Assembly (NCBI GenBank): GCA_036375215.1
Contig: DASUSH010000053.1
Location: 1 to 50,677 of the forward strand
Length of the DNA stretch: 50,677 nucleotides
Direction: 5' to 3'
Source of the DNA: DASUSH01 sp036375215
Lineage (GTDB): Bacteria > Actinomycetota > Thermoleophilia > Solirubrobacterales > 70-9
Made by a program: the position numbers and the translations under genes. The notes beneath the pieces are model-generated. The model was given only the letters and a program-made list of their open reading frames with translations. It made no database searches and had not been told where the DNA came from. Below are positions 41,785-50,624 of the stretch, piece after piece (positions within the stretch are counted from its first letter, which is position 1; each line of letters begins with the position of its first letter).

Positions 41785-42594
41785 ATGAGCGAGCGCGACG
41801 ACTACCCCCACGGGGTCCCCTGCTGGGTCGAGGGCCTGGTGCCGGATCCGGAGGGCATGCGGGAGTTCTACTCGGGCGTCTTCGGCTGGGAGTTCGAGGG
41901 CCCGGGCAAGATGCCAGGAGAGGAATCGTCCGCCTACTTCGTGGCGAGGCTCCGGGGCCGCGACGTCGCCGGGATCGGCAGCCTCCCGCAGGGCGTCGAG
42001 GCAGCGACCTGGGTGACGCACATCCGCGCCGACGACGCAGATGCCGCCGCCGACGCGGTGCGCGCGGCCGGCGGGTCGGTGGTGGTGGAGCCGTTGGACG
42101 TGCCGCCGGTCGGCCGCATGGCCGTGCTCGACGACCCGACCGGGGCGCGCTTCGTCGCCTGGGAGGCCGAGGGGCGCGAGGGCGCGCAGATCGTGAACGA
42201 GCCCGCCGCCTGGTCGATGAGCTCGCTGGTCACTCCCGACCCGGAGGCGGCGGCCGCCTTCTACGTGGCGGTGTTCGGCTGGGAGACCATGGAGCTCGGC
42301 CCCGGCATGACGGTGTTCCGCCTGCCCGGCTTCGTCGGCGGCGAGCCGGGCCAGCCCGTTCCGCGCGACGTGGTCGCGGTGATGGCTGCCACGGAGGACG
42401 CCGACGGCGCCTTCTGGCAGGCCGACTTCTGGATCGACGACATCGAGGCCGTCGCGGCGACCGCCGTCGAGCGCGGTGGCGAGGTGGTCGAGCCGCCGGC
42501 GGAGTTCCCCGGGGCCCCGTTCATCAGCGCCGTCCTGGCCGATCCCGCGGGCGCCCGGCTCTCCGTCAGCCAGAAGTTGCCCGAAGCTGCCTAA
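41785..42594 (+). CDS. VOC (glyoxalase/bleomycin resistance) superfamily protein, two domains
   Basis: A 269-residue protein with two VOC domains (about 8-128 and 140-262). Each contains the DPE(G/A)-FY-VFGWE motif and a Gly-rich end. Members act as glyoxalases, dioxygenases or antibiotic-binding proteins, and the fold cannot name the reaction. The GGGAGAAACAC leader places a ribosome site about seven bases before the ATG. It is divergent from the HxlR regulator and probably controlled by it. Confidence 0.88.
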   Translation: MSERDDYPHGVPCWVEGLVPDPEGMREFYSGVFGWEFEGPGKMPGEESSAYFVARLRGRDVAGIGSLPQGVEAATWVTHIRADDADAAADAVRAAGGSVVVEPLDVPPVGRMAVLDDPTGARFVAWEAEGREGAQIVNEPAAWSMSSLVTPDPEAAAAFYVAVFGWETMELGPGMTVFRLPGFVGGEPGQPVPRDVVAVMAATEDADGAFWQADFWIDDIEAVAATAVERGGEVVEPPAEFPGAPFISAVLADPAGARLSVSQKLPEAA

Positions 42595-42597
42595 CAT
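42592..42597 (+). promoter_or_regulatory. TANNNT -10 box of the beta-lactamase-like gene
   Basis: TAACAT overlaps the VOC stop codon region and lies eight bases before GTG 42606. There is no ribosome site. Confidence 0.45.
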
Positions 42598-42605
42598 CCG
42601 GGGCG

Positions 42606-43727
42606 GTGAGATCACGGACGATCGTCGCGGCTGTCTGGCTGGTCGCCCTCTGCGCGGTTGCCCTACCGGCCGGGCCCGCGCCCGCGAGCGCCCGCGCCAC
42701 GCCGGAGGAGCTCCAGGCGACCCTCGAGGACGCCCTTCGCGACACCGGGGCGCCGGGCGCCAGCGCGGCCTTGGTCGACGACGGCGAGCTCGTCTGGTCT
42801 GGCGTCGCCGGCGAGCGCACGCTGGGCGGCGCGCCGGTCGCGCCCGGCACCCGCTTCATCACCGCGAGCGCCGGCAAGACGGTCACCGCCGCGATGATCC
42901 TGCGGCTCGCCGACGAGGGGGCGCTCTCCCTGGGCGACCGCCTTGCCGGCTACGTCCCCGGCATCCCCGGCGGCGGCCGGATCAGGATCCGCAACCTGCT
43001 CGAGCACTCCAGCGGGCTCCCGGACTACCTCTCGAGCGCCGAGATCTGGCGCACGATCCAGTCGGAGCCGGCGCACGAGTGGACGCGCGGCGAGCTCTTC
43101 GGCGTCCTCGGCGGCCTGCGCTTCCGGCCCGGCAGCCGGGTGAGCTACTCGAACACCAACTACGTCGCGCTCGGCGCGGTGATCGAGGCGGTCACCGGCG
43201 GCTCGATCGAGGACGCCTTCCACCGGCTGATCGCCGCTCCCCTCGGGCTCACCGACTCGAGCTGGCGGTACGACCCGGGGCTCTTCGACGACGGCGCCCA
43301 CCCCTACCGCGAGCGCCGCGACGGCGGGCTCACCGACGCCTGGGACGACGGCTTCGTCCCCACCCACTTCGTCGGGGAGGTCTGGACCGACGGCGGCCTG
43401 GCGACAACCGGCGCCGACCTGGCGCGGATCGCGAACGCGCTCGTGGCGGGCCCGCTGCTCTCCTCCCGGGGCCGCGGGCAGCTGCTCCGCTTCCGCGAGC
43501 GCGGCTTCGGACGCGGGATCTTCCGCTACCGCTTCGACGGCCGGCGGATCGCCGGCCACGACGGCCTGTATGAGGGCTTCACAGCGCAGCACTGGACCGA
43601 TCCGGCCAGCGGCGTGACGATCGCCGTCCTCGCCAACCTGCAGGCGCGCGGCGCCGACCCCTCGTGGGAGATCTGGAGGCGCCTGGCGCGGGTGGCTACG
43701 GCTTCGCGCGGAGCCGCTCGCGGATGA
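42606..43727 (+). CDS. Serine hydrolase of the class C beta-lactamase/DD-peptidase fold
   Basis: A 373-residue exported enzyme. The signal peptide (about 1-29, Ala-rich) precedes the catalytic domain. Motifs are SAGK at S88-K91, the Y181-S-N183 triad and a C-terminal HDG in place of KTG. Such proteins cleave peptidoglycan peptides, esters or beta-lactams, and the exact substrate is unknown. The gene starts at GTG behind a TANNNT box, eleven bases after the VOC stop. Its last 32 bases overlap the opposing hydrolase gene. Confidence 0.88.
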   Translation: MRSRTIVAAVWLVALCAVALPAGPAPASARATPEELQATLEDALRDTGAPGASAALVDDGELVWSGVAGERTLGGAPVAPGTRFITASAGKTVTAAMILRLADEGALSLGDRLAGYVPGIPGGGRIRIRNLLEHSSGLPDYLSSAEIWRTIQSEPAHEWTRGELFGVLGGLRFRPGSRVSYSNTNYVALGAVIEAVTGGSIEDAFHRLIAAPLGLTDSSWRYDPGLFDDGAHPYRERRDGGLTDAWDDGFVPTHFVGEVWTDGGLATTGADLARIANALVAGPLLSSRGRGQLLRFRERGFGRGIFRYRFDGRRIAGHDGLYEGFTAQHWTDPASGVTIAVLANLQARGADPSWEIWRRLARVATASRGAARG

Positions 43728-44598
43728 ATGCGCCCGCCTGCTCGATGGCGGCGTCGGCGACATCCAAGATCCCGGCGTGCACGTGGAAGTCGTGCCAGAG
43801 CGGGAAGCGGACGAGCTCGATCTCGGCTCCGGCGGCGGCCGCGCGGCCGGCGAGCGCCTCGGCGTCCGGGAGCAGGGGGTCCTCCGCCGCGGTGTGGACC
43901 AGGATCGGCGGCAGGCCGGCGAGGTCGCCGTGGAGCGGCGAGCAGCGCGGATCCGTGCGGTCGCCTGCGCCGACGTAGGCATCGGCGCCGTCGACGAGCA
44001 GCTTGCGGCTGAGGATCGGGTCGGTGCTCGGACCGCGGCTGCGGTCCGCCGCCAGGTCGACCCAGGGGCAGATCAGGAACAGGCCCGCCGGGGAGCGGCC
44101 GAGATCCCTGGCGGCGAGCGCCACGGCCAGGGAGAGCCCGCCGCCGGCGGAGTCCCCGGCGATCGCGACATTGCCGGCGCCGTGGCGCTCGGCGAGCGCG
44201 AGGTAGACGGCGAGGCAGTCGTCGAACGCGGCGGGAAAGCCGTGCTCGGGCGCGAGCCGGTAATCCGGGGCGAACGAGGTCGCGCCGCCGGCGAGCGCCA
44301 GCCGCCCGGCGATGACGCGCTGGACGCGCGGCGAGCCCTGCACGTAGCCGCCGCCGTGCAGGTAGAGCAGCACGCCCCCGGTCGCTCCCGCCTCGGGCTC
44401 GAGCCGCTCGGCCCTGACGCCGTCGATCCGCCCGGAGGCACGCCGCAGGCCGCCGGGAACCAGATTCGCGGTCGCCACGACCTCGGTCCAGCGCCGCTTC
44501 AGCGCCCACGGGAGCGGCAGGTCGGTCGGGTTGCGGAACAGGTAGCGCGCGGCCGCCCGCTCCGCCGCGGTCAGGAGCCGCTGGCCGCGGGCGCTCAT
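43696..44598 (-). CDS. HSL-family alpha/beta hydrolase
   Basis: A 300-residue esterase/lipase of the hormone-sensitive-lipase type: HGGGYVQG oxyanion segment, nucleophile in GDSAGGG, catalytic Asp in EDPLLPD and His in WHDFHVH. It overlaps the upstream monooxygenase by ATGA, as in mycobacterial mymA-lipR. It may hydrolyse the ester formed by the Baeyer-Villiger enzyme, which is an attractive but untested link. Confidence 0.92.
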   Translation of the reverse strand: MSARGQRLLTAAERAAARYLFRNPTDLPLPWALKRRWTEVVATANLVPGGLRRASGRIDGVRAERLEPEAGATGGVLLYLHGGGYVQGSPRVQRVIAGRLALAGGATSFAPDYRLAPEHGFPAAFDDCLAVYLALAERHGAGNVAIAGDSAGGGLSLAVALAARDLGRSPAGLFLICPWVDLAADRSRGPSTDPILSRKLLVDGADAYVGAGDRTDPRCSPLHGDLAGLPPILVHTAAEDPLLPDAEALAGRAAAAGAEIELVRFPLWHDFHVHAGILDVADAAIEQAGAFIRERLRAKP

Positions 44599-46070
44599 CG
44601 GCGCGCGACCGCCAGCTCGTAATCGCCGAGCTCGGGCTTGCGGGTGCGGCGCCGGTACTCGGACGTGAACCCGGGCCAGTTGTTCGTGACCTTCCCGGAC
44701 TCGGTCACGTACCAGCTCGTGCAGCCTCCGGTCCAGACGCTGTCGGCGAGGCGGGACTGGATGTCCTCGTTGAACTTCGACTGGACCTCGGGGCGGACGT
44801 CCATGAAGGCGACCCGGGTGCGCGCGAGCGTGCTGACGGCCTCGACCACGTACTCGATCTGGCTCTCGAGCATGTAGACGATCGAGCCGGCGCCCAGGTT
44901 CGTGTTGGGCCCGTAGAGCATGAACATGTTCGGGAAGCCCGCGACCGTCAGCCCGAGGTACGCCTCGGCGCCGTCGCGCCAGGCCTCGTTCAGGTCGCGG
45001 CCGCCGCGGCCGCGGATCTCCATCGGGGCGAGGAAGTCCTTGGCGGTGAAGCCGGTGCCGAGGATGAGCACGTCGGCGGGGTGCTCGGTGCCGTCGGCGG
45101 TGACGATCCCGCGCGGCCGGACCTCGACGATCGGCTCGGTGACGAGCGCGACGTCGGGTCGCTGCAGGGTGGGGAACCAGTCGTTCGAGATCAGGACCCG
45201 CTTGCACCCGAGCGGGTAGTCCGGCATGAGCCGCGCGCGCAGCTCGGGGTCGGCGATCTCCCGCTCGAGCCGGCGGCGGTAACCGTGCTCGTACACGCGG
45301 CCCAGCGGCCGGAAGCGATTGAAGGCGAGGATGAAGAACTCGAAGCGCAGCCAGACCCAGGCGCGGCTCGCCGCCTGGATCCACGGGAAGCGGGCGAAGA
45401 GCCGCTGCTGCCAGCCGCGGTAGGGGCGGTCCGGCTTCGGGATCACCCAGTTGGGCGAGCGCTGGAAGATCGTGAGCTCGCCCGCCTCGCGGGCGATCTC
45501 GGGGACGAACTGGATCGCGCTCGCGCCGGCGCCGACGACCGCGACCCGCCGGCCGGCGAGCTCGACGTCGTGGTCCCAGCGCGCCGAGTGGAACGACGGC
45601 CCCTCGAAGTCCTCGAGGCCGGGGATCGCCGGGTACGCGGGCCGCGAGAGCTGGCCGGTCGCGGAGACGAGGAAGTCCGCCTCGATCTCCTCGCCCGCGG
45701 TCGTGCGTATCCGCCAGCGGCCGGCCCCCTCGTCGAATTCGGCGCCGGCGACCTCGGTGCCGAGGCGCAGGTGCGGCCCGAGCCCGTAGCGCTCGACGCA
45801 TCCCTCGAGGTAGGCGTGGATCTCGGCCCGCTGGGGGAAGCGCCGCGACCAGTCGTGCTTCGGCTCGAACGAGAGCGAGTAGAGGTGCGACGGAACGTCG
45901 CAACTGAGCCCGGGGTAGGTGTTGTCCCGCCAGACGCCGCCGACCGAATCGCCCTTGTCGACGATCGTCAGGTCGTCGAACCCGGCCTCCTTCAGCCGGA
46001 TCGCAAGCCCGATCCCGCCGAACCCAGCACCGACGATGCACACGCTGGGTCTCGCCTCGGGCCGCGACAC
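44595..46070 (-). CDS. Type I Baeyer-Villiger-type flavin monooxygenase
   Basis: A 491-residue FAD/NADPH enzyme. The first dinucleotide fold is VCIVGAGFGGIGLA (about 10-23). The BVMO fingerprint F-x-G-x3-H-x3-W occurs as FEGPSFHSARW near residue 160, followed by a second fold VAVVGAGASAIQ. It would insert oxygen into ketones, or oxidise soft nucleophiles, in the cytoplasm. GTG 46070 is chosen because TATGCT sits 11 bases upstream and the longer frame is not conserved-looking. It forms an operon with the HSL hydrolase and is divergent from an acyl-CoA synthetase. Confidence 0.92.
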   Translation of the reverse strand: MSRPEARPSVCIVGAGFGGIGLAIRLKEAGFDDLTIVDKGDSVGGVWRDNTYPGLSCDVPSHLYSLSFEPKHDWSRRFPQRAEIHAYLEGCVERYGLGPHLRLGTEVAGAEFDEGAGRWRIRTTAGEEIEADFLVSATGQLSRPAYPAIPGLEDFEGPSFHSARWDHDVELAGRRVAVVGAGASAIQFVPEIAREAGELTIFQRSPNWVIPKPDRPYRGWQQRLFARFPWIQAASRAWVWLRFEFFILAFNRFRPLGRVYEHGYRRRLEREIADPELRARLMPDYPLGCKRVLISNDWFPTLQRPDVALVTEPIVEVRPRGIVTADGTEHPADVLILGTGFTAKDFLAPMEIRGRGGRDLNEAWRDGAEAYLGLTVAGFPNMFMLYGPNTNLGAGSIVYMLESQIEYVVEAVSTLARTRVAFMDVRPEVQSKFNEDIQSRLADSVWTGGCTSWYVTESGKVTNNWPGFTSEYRRRTRKPELGDYELAVARR

Positions 46071-46081
46071 GGGTCCGCTCC

Positions 46082-46095
46082 AGCATACGTACGCT
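46082..46095. promoter_or_regulatory. Back-to-back -10 boxes of a divergent promoter
   Basis: Minus-strand TATGCT (46087-46082) serves the monooxygenase; plus-strand TACGCT (46090-46095) serves the synthetase with nine bases to GTG 46105. Only two bases separate the two boxes and 34 bases separate the starts, so the two arms should be coordinated. Confidence 0.5.
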
Positions 46096-46104
46096 TCGCG
46101 TCCC

Positions 46105-47754
46105 GTGATCCTCGACCAGCTCCTCCGCGCCCCGGCCGGGGCCGCTCGCCGCGCCGGCCTCGAGCTGCGCGCCGCCGGCCACATCGCGCGAGCCGGGCTG
46201 ATCGGCATCGAGCCGCCGCAGCGGGCCTTCGCGATGCTGCGCGCGCTGCAGCGATACGGCGGCGTCGGCGCCCTGCCGGCGCGCGCGGCGATCCGCGACC
46301 CGGACGGCACGGCCATCGTCGACGAGCTCGGCCGGCTCACCTTCCGCGAGCTCGACGAGCGCACGAACGCGCTGGCGAACGAGTGGAGCGCGGCGGGGAT
46401 CGGCGCCGGCACCGGGATCGCGATCCTCTGCCGCAACCACCGCGGGTTCCTCGACGCGACGTTCGCGGGGGCGAAGCTCGGCGCCCGGATGCTCTACCTG
46501 AACACCGACTTCGCCGGGCCGCAGGTCCGCGACGTCTGCGAGCGCGAGGACACCGGCGCGATCGTCTACGACGAGGAGTTCGCCGGCGTCGTCGCGGAGG
46601 CGGAGGCCCCGCTCGGCCGCTACGTCGCCTGGCGCGACGACCCGTCGGGCGAGGGGACCGCCCTCGAGGCCCTGATCGAGGCGGGCGACCCCGCGGCGCC
46701 GGGGGCGCCCGCCGAGCGGCCGTCGGTCGTGATGCTCACGAGCGGCACCACCGGGAAGCCGAAGGGGGCGCCGCGCGAGCAGCCGGCGTCGCTCGCGCCG
46801 CTCGGCGCGGTGCTCTCGAAGGTCCCCTTCCGCGCCGGCGAGCCGACCTACGTCGCGGCGCCGATGTTCCACGCGCTCGGCTTCGCCAGCACGATGCTGG
46901 CGGTGGGCCTCGGCTCGGCGATCGTCTGCCGGCGGCGGTTCGACCCCGCCGCGGTCCTCGACGGCGTCGAGGGCGAGCGCTGCGCGGTGCTCGTCGTCGT
47001 GCCGGTGATGCTCCAGCGGATCCTGGCCTTCGGGCCCGACGAGATCGGCGAGCGCGACCTATCGTCGCTGCGGATCCTCTTCAGCAGCGGCGCCCAGCTC
47101 GATGCCGACCTGGTGCTGCGCGGGCTCGAGGCGTTCGGCGACGTGATCTACAACCTCTACGGGTCCACCGAGGTCGCCTACGCGACGATCGCGACGCCCG
47201 CGGACCTGCGCGCCGCCCCCGGGTGCGCCGGGCGGCCGCCGATGGGCACCACGGTCCGCCTGTACGACGACGACGGCAAGCGGGTGTCCGGCCCCGGCGT
47301 GACCGGCCGGATCTTCGTCGGCAACGGCTTCGAGTTCGCCGGCTACACCGACGGCCGCACGAAGCAGGTGATCGACGGGCTGATGTCGAGCGGCGACGTC
47401 GGCCACTTCGACGCGGCGGGGCGGCTCTTCGTCGACGGCCGCGACGACGAGATGATCGTGTCCGGCGGGGAGAACGTCTTCCCGCACGAGGTCGAGGACC
47501 TCCTCCTGCGCCGCGAGGACGTCGACGACGCCGCCGTGATCGGGGTGGAGGACGAGGCCTTCGGCCAGCGCTTGCGCGCGTTCGTCGTCGCCGCCGAGGG
47601 ATCGGGCCTCGACGCGGACGCCGTGCGCCTTTACGTCAAGCAGAACCTCGCCCGCTACAAGGTGCCGCGCGACGTCGTCTTCGTCGGGGAGCTGCCGCGC
47701 AACCCGGCGGGCAAGGTACTCAAGCGCGAGCTCGCCGAGGTGGATCCCGCGTGA
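46105..47754 (+). CDS. Acyl-CoA synthetase (AMP-binding, FadD-like)
   Basis: A 549-residue ANL-superfamily ligase that activates a carboxylic acid to acyl-AMP and then acyl-CoA. The P-loop VVMLTSGTTGKPKGA begins near S213, YGSTE gives the A5 motif, and GRDDEMIVSGGENVFPHEVE and AGKVLKREL form the C-terminal subdomain with the catalytic Lys. It is coupled to the following SDR gene by GTGA. A fatty or aromatic acid is the likely substrate. Confidence 0.93.
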   Translation: MILDQLLRAPAGAARRAGLELRAAGHIARAGLIGIEPPQRAFAMLRALQRYGGVGALPARAAIRDPDGTAIVDELGRLTFRELDERTNALANEWSAAGIGAGTGIAILCRNHRGFLDATFAGAKLGARMLYLNTDFAGPQVRDVCEREDTGAIVYDEEFAGVVAEAEAPLGRYVAWRDDPSGEGTALEALIEAGDPAAPGAPAERPSVVMLTSGTTGKPKGAPREQPASLAPLGAVLSKVPFRAGEPTYVAAPMFHALGFASTMLAVGLGSAIVCRRRFDPAAVLDGVEGERCAVLVVVPVMLQRILAFGPDEIGERDLSSLRILFSSGAQLDADLVLRGLEAFGDVIYNLYGSTEVAYATIATPADLRAAPGCAGRPPMGTTVRLYDDDGKRVSGPGVTGRIFVGNGFEFAGYTDGRTKQVIDGLMSSGDVGHFDAAGRLFVDGRDDEMIVSGGENVFPHEVEDLLLRREDVDDAAVIGVEDEAFGQRLRAFVVAAEGSGLDADAVRLYVKQNLARYKVPRDVVFVGELPRNPAGKVLKRELAEVDPA

Positions 47755-48668
47755 GGCCGATCGAGATCGCCAGCCGGCTGATGAACATCCCGGTGGGCGT
47801 GCGCGGCGCGCATCGGCCGCTCGCCATCCCCGGCCTGCGCGGGCGCGGGTCGGTGGCGGACGCGATCTCGGGCCGGGTGGTCGTCGTCACCGGCGCCTCG
47901 TCGGGGATCGGCGAGGCGGCCGCCTCGAGGCTCGCGGCCGCCGGCGCCGAGGTCGTGCTGGTCGCGCGCCGCGAGCGCGAGCTCGCCGCGCTCGCCGCGC
48001 GGATCGAGGCGGACGGCGGGGTCGCGCACCCGCACCCCTGCGACCTGGCGGACGCCGACGCGGCCGAGGCGCTCGGGCGCGAGGTGGTCGAGCGCCACGG
48101 CGCCGTCGAGGTTCTCGTCAACAACGCCGGCCGCTCGATCCGCCGCTCGATCGAGCTCAGCTACGACCGCGCCCACGACTTCGAGCGGACGATGGCGCTC
48201 AACTACATGGGCGCCGTGCGGATGATCCTCGCGTTCCTACCCGGCATGCGCGAGCGCGGCCACGGCCAGATCGTCAACGTCTCCACCGCTGGCGTGAACA
48301 CGAAGGTGCCGCGCTTCTCGGCCTACATCGCCTCGAAGGCGGCCCTCGACGCGTTCTCCGAGTGCATCCAGGCTGAGATCGGTGACGACGGGGTACGGGT
48401 GACGACGATCCACATGCCCCTCGTCCGCACCCCGATGATCGCGCCGACCCGCTCCTACCGCGGCGTCCCGTCGATCTCGCCCGAGCAGGCCGCCGACTGG
48501 ATCGCCGAGGCCATCGCGCACCGCCCGGCGCGCGTCGGGACCCCGTACTCGGAGGCCGCGGCGATGCTGAACGCGGTGAGCCCCGCGTCGATGGACTGGA
48601 TGCGCAGGGCGGGCTACCGGCGCACCCGCGACTCGGGCGCGGCCGGCCGCGACGGCGAGGGCGCCTGA
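47751..48668 (+). CDS. Short-chain dehydrogenase/reductase
   Basis: A 305-residue SDR with an unusual ~40-residue N-terminal extension before the cofactor-binding TGASSGIGEAAA. NNAGRS, a catalytic Ser in NVSTAG and YIASK (Tyr/Lys pair) are intact. It should use NADP(H) (VARRERE after beta-2 suggests NADP). GTG 47751 overlaps the synthetase stop. Its C-terminal RRAGYRRTRDSG looks exposed and basic. It probably oxidises an alcohol made by the opposing arm. Confidence 0.92.
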   Translation: MRPIEIASRLMNIPVGVRGAHRPLAIPGLRGRGSVADAISGRVVVVTGASSGIGEAAASRLAAAGAEVVLVARRERELAALAARIEADGGVAHPHPCDLADADAAEALGREVVERHGAVEVLVNNAGRSIRRSIELSYDRAHDFERTMALNYMGAVRMILAFLPGMRERGHGQIVNVSTAGVNTKVPRFSAYIASKAALDAFSECIQAEIGDDGVRVTTIHMPLVRTPMIAPTRSYRGVPSISPEQAADWIAEAIAHRPARVGTPYSEAAAMLNAVSPASMDWMRRAGYRRTRDSGAAGRDGEGA

Positions 48669-48670
48669 CC

Positions 48671-49930
48671 ATGTCGGCGGTCGCCGCGGCCCTGCTCCTC
48701 GCGCTCGGGCTCGCCGCCGCGCTCGGCGGCCTGAACGCGCTGCGCCCGGCGCGGCACTGGGCGCTCGTGCTTTGGAGCTGGATGTGGGCGTGGCTCACGA
48801 TCGAGCTCGCGCCCCACCTGATCGTCGCCAGCGGCCTCGCCGCCGCCGGCCTCGTCGCGCTCGGCGCGCTCGACCACGCGATCGGCGTCGCCGGGCTCGC
48901 GCTGCTCGCCGTCGCGGACCTCTGCGGGATCGTCTTCACCTGGCGGGCGCTCCGCAGCGTCGTCGCCGCCCGCGACGCGGTCGCCGAGCTCGACCCCGAG
49001 CCCGACGTGCCGCGCTTCCCCCGCAGCCACGTCGTCTTCCCCTTCCTGATGCACCGGCGGAAGGGCGTGCGCCGCGAGCGCGGCGTCGTCTACGCGAGGC
49101 ACGGCGCCCTGCCGCTGAAGCTCGACGTCTACATGCCGGACGAGCCGCCGAGCGGCCCCCGACCGGCGATCGTCCAGGTTCACGGCGGCGGCTGGGTCGC
49201 CGGCTCCCGCAAGGAGCAGGGGATCCCGCTCCTGAACCACCTCGCGGCGAACGGCTGGGTCGGCTTCAACGTCAACTACCGGCTGAGCCCGTACGCGACC
49301 TGGCCCGACCACGCCGTCGACGTGAAGCGCGCGATCGCCTGGGTGCGCGAGCACGCCGAGCGGTACGGCGTGGACCCGGACACGATCGCCCTCACCGGCG
49401 GCTCCGCGGGCGGGCACATCTGCGCGTTCGTCGCGCTCACCGCCGACGACCGCAGCCTGCAGCCCGGCTTCGAGGAGGCCGACACCTCGGTGGTCGCCGC
49501 GATCCCCTTCTACGGCGTCTACGACATGCTCGACGAGGACGCCCTCCAGGTCCCGATCGTGCAGTGGATGCTCGAGCGCTACGTCTTCAAGGCCTTCCGC
49601 GACGACGATCCCGGCGCCTTCCGCGACGCCTCGCCCACGCATCGGGTCCACCCCGGCGCGCCGCCCTTCCTCGTCGTCCACGGCGACGCCGACTCGCTGA
49701 CCTCGCCCGAGGACGCCCGCCGCTTCGTCGCCGCCCTGCGCGAGGCCACCGACTCGCCTGTCCTCTTCGCCGAGATGCACGGCGGGCAGCACGCGTTCGA
49801 CCTCGTGCCGTCCTTCCGCACCGCACCCGTGATCGAGGCGATCGAGCGCTTCCTGCACACGGTCCGCACCCGCGGCGACCGGCTCACCGAGGGCGCCGAG
49901 GACGAGTACGAGGCCGCGCTCGCCGACTGA
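48671..49930 (+). CDS. Membrane-anchored alpha/beta hydrolase (esterase)
   Basis: A 419-residue protein with about three N-terminal membrane helices (about 5-25, 30-55 and 65-90), then a hydrolase domain (about 140-400). HGGGWVAGS, GGSAGGHICA (Ser), HGDADSLTSP (Asp) and GGQHAF (His) form the active site; this is the HSL/carboxylesterase branch. It starts two bases after the SDR stop. It is the third gene of the rightward arm. Confidence 0.9.
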   Translation: MSAVAAALLLALGLAAALGGLNALRPARHWALVLWSWMWAWLTIELAPHLIVASGLAAAGLVALGALDHAIGVAGLALLAVADLCGIVFTWRALRSVVAARDAVAELDPEPDVPRFPRSHVVFPFLMHRRKGVRRERGVVYARHGALPLKLDVYMPDEPPSGPRPAIVQVHGGGWVAGSRKEQGIPLLNHLAANGWVGFNVNYRLSPYATWPDHAVDVKRAIAWVREHAERYGVDPDTIALTGGSAGGHICAFVALTADDRSLQPGFEEADTSVVAAIPFYGVYDMLDEDALQVPIVQWMLERYVFKAFRDDDPGAFRDASPTHRVHPGAPPFLVVHGDADSLTSPEDARRFVAALREATDSPVLFAEMHGGQHAFDLVPSFRTAPVIEAIERFLHTVRTRGDRLTEGAEDEYEAALAD

Positions 49931-49940
49931 GCGGCACCCG

Positions 49941-50543
49941 GTGACGGACGACGAGCTCGTGACGCAGGCGGTCGAGCTGCCGAACGGCGAGCTGCCCGTG
50001 CTCCAGCCGCGCGAAGCGGCGGAGCTCCCGGACATGGGCGAGATCAAGTGGGCCCCGATCGCGCCGTACTGGTCGGTGCTGTGGCGAAGCGGCGTCGCCC
50101 TCGCCGCCGAGCTCGAGGGCGCGGACCTCCGCGGGCGGCGCGTCGTCGAGCTGGGCTGCGGGCTCGCCGTCCCGAGCCTCGCCGCGGCGCGCGCCGGCGC
50201 CACCGTGCTCGCCACCGACGCCGACCCGGAGGCGCTCGCGCTCGTCGAGCGAAACGCCGACGCGAACGGCGTCGCTGTCGAGACCGCGGTCGCCGAGTTC
50301 TACTCCCCCGGCGAGCTGGTGGACCGCGGCCCGTTCGAGCTCGCGCTCGCCGCCGACGTCCTCTACCTCCCCTCGAGCATCGACCCGCTGCTCGAGCTGC
50401 TGCCTCGCCTCGCCCCCGAGGCCTGGCTCGCCGATCCAGGCCGGGCGGACGCCGCGAGCTTCCTCGGCAAGGCGGCGAAGCGCTGGGCGATCGAGACGAG
50501 CGAGCGCGGCGTCGTCGCGATCCACAAGCTGCGGCTGCGCTGA
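49941..50543 (+). CDS. Class I SAM-dependent methyltransferase
   Basis: A 200-residue protein with the Rossmann-type SAM motif VVELGCGLAVPSLAAARAG and an acidic ATDADPEAL at the end of strand 2. It resembles the METTL/nicotinamide-N-methyltransferase-like group. WAPIAPYWSVLWRSG matches the typical WPSG/W-x-x-x-x-x-L helix region upstream of the motif. The substrate is unknown. GTG 49941 begins ten bases after the esterase stop, suggesting the same operon. Confidence 0.85.
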   Translation: MTDDELVTQAVELPNGELPVLQPREAAELPDMGEIKWAPIAPYWSVLWRSGVALAAELEGADLRGRRVVELGCGLAVPSLAAARAGATVLATDADPEALALVERNADANGVAVETAVAEFYSPGELVDRGPFELALAADVLYLPSSIDPLLELLPRLAPEAWLADPGRADAASFLGKAAKRWAIETSERGVVAIHKLRLR

Positions 50544-50544
50544 C

Positions 50545-50559
50545 GGCACGCCGCGTGCC
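50545..50559 (+). terminator. Short hairpin after the methyltransferase gene
   Basis: GGCACG and CGTGCC flank CCG, one base after the stop codon. No U-tract follows, so it is only a possible terminator. Confidence 0.35.
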
Positions 50560-50606
50560 AAACGACGCGTAGCTGCGCGACTGCGGCCCTGATGCACCCG
50601 GAGGGA

Positions 50607-50612
50607 TACGCT
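50607..50612 (+). promoter_or_regulatory. TANNNT box near the window end
   Basis: TACGCT lies 12 bases before ATG 50625, in the usual leaderless-type layout. Confidence 0.3.
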
Positions 50613-50624
50613 GCCGTGCTTCCG

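Noticed and set aside
45081..48668. Very long plus-strand reading frame (about 1195 codons)
   Set aside because: Only its last 306 codons (the SDR) are real; the rest is the antisense or out-of-frame shadow of the monooxygenase and synthetase, with Arg/Gly/Ala-heavy composition.
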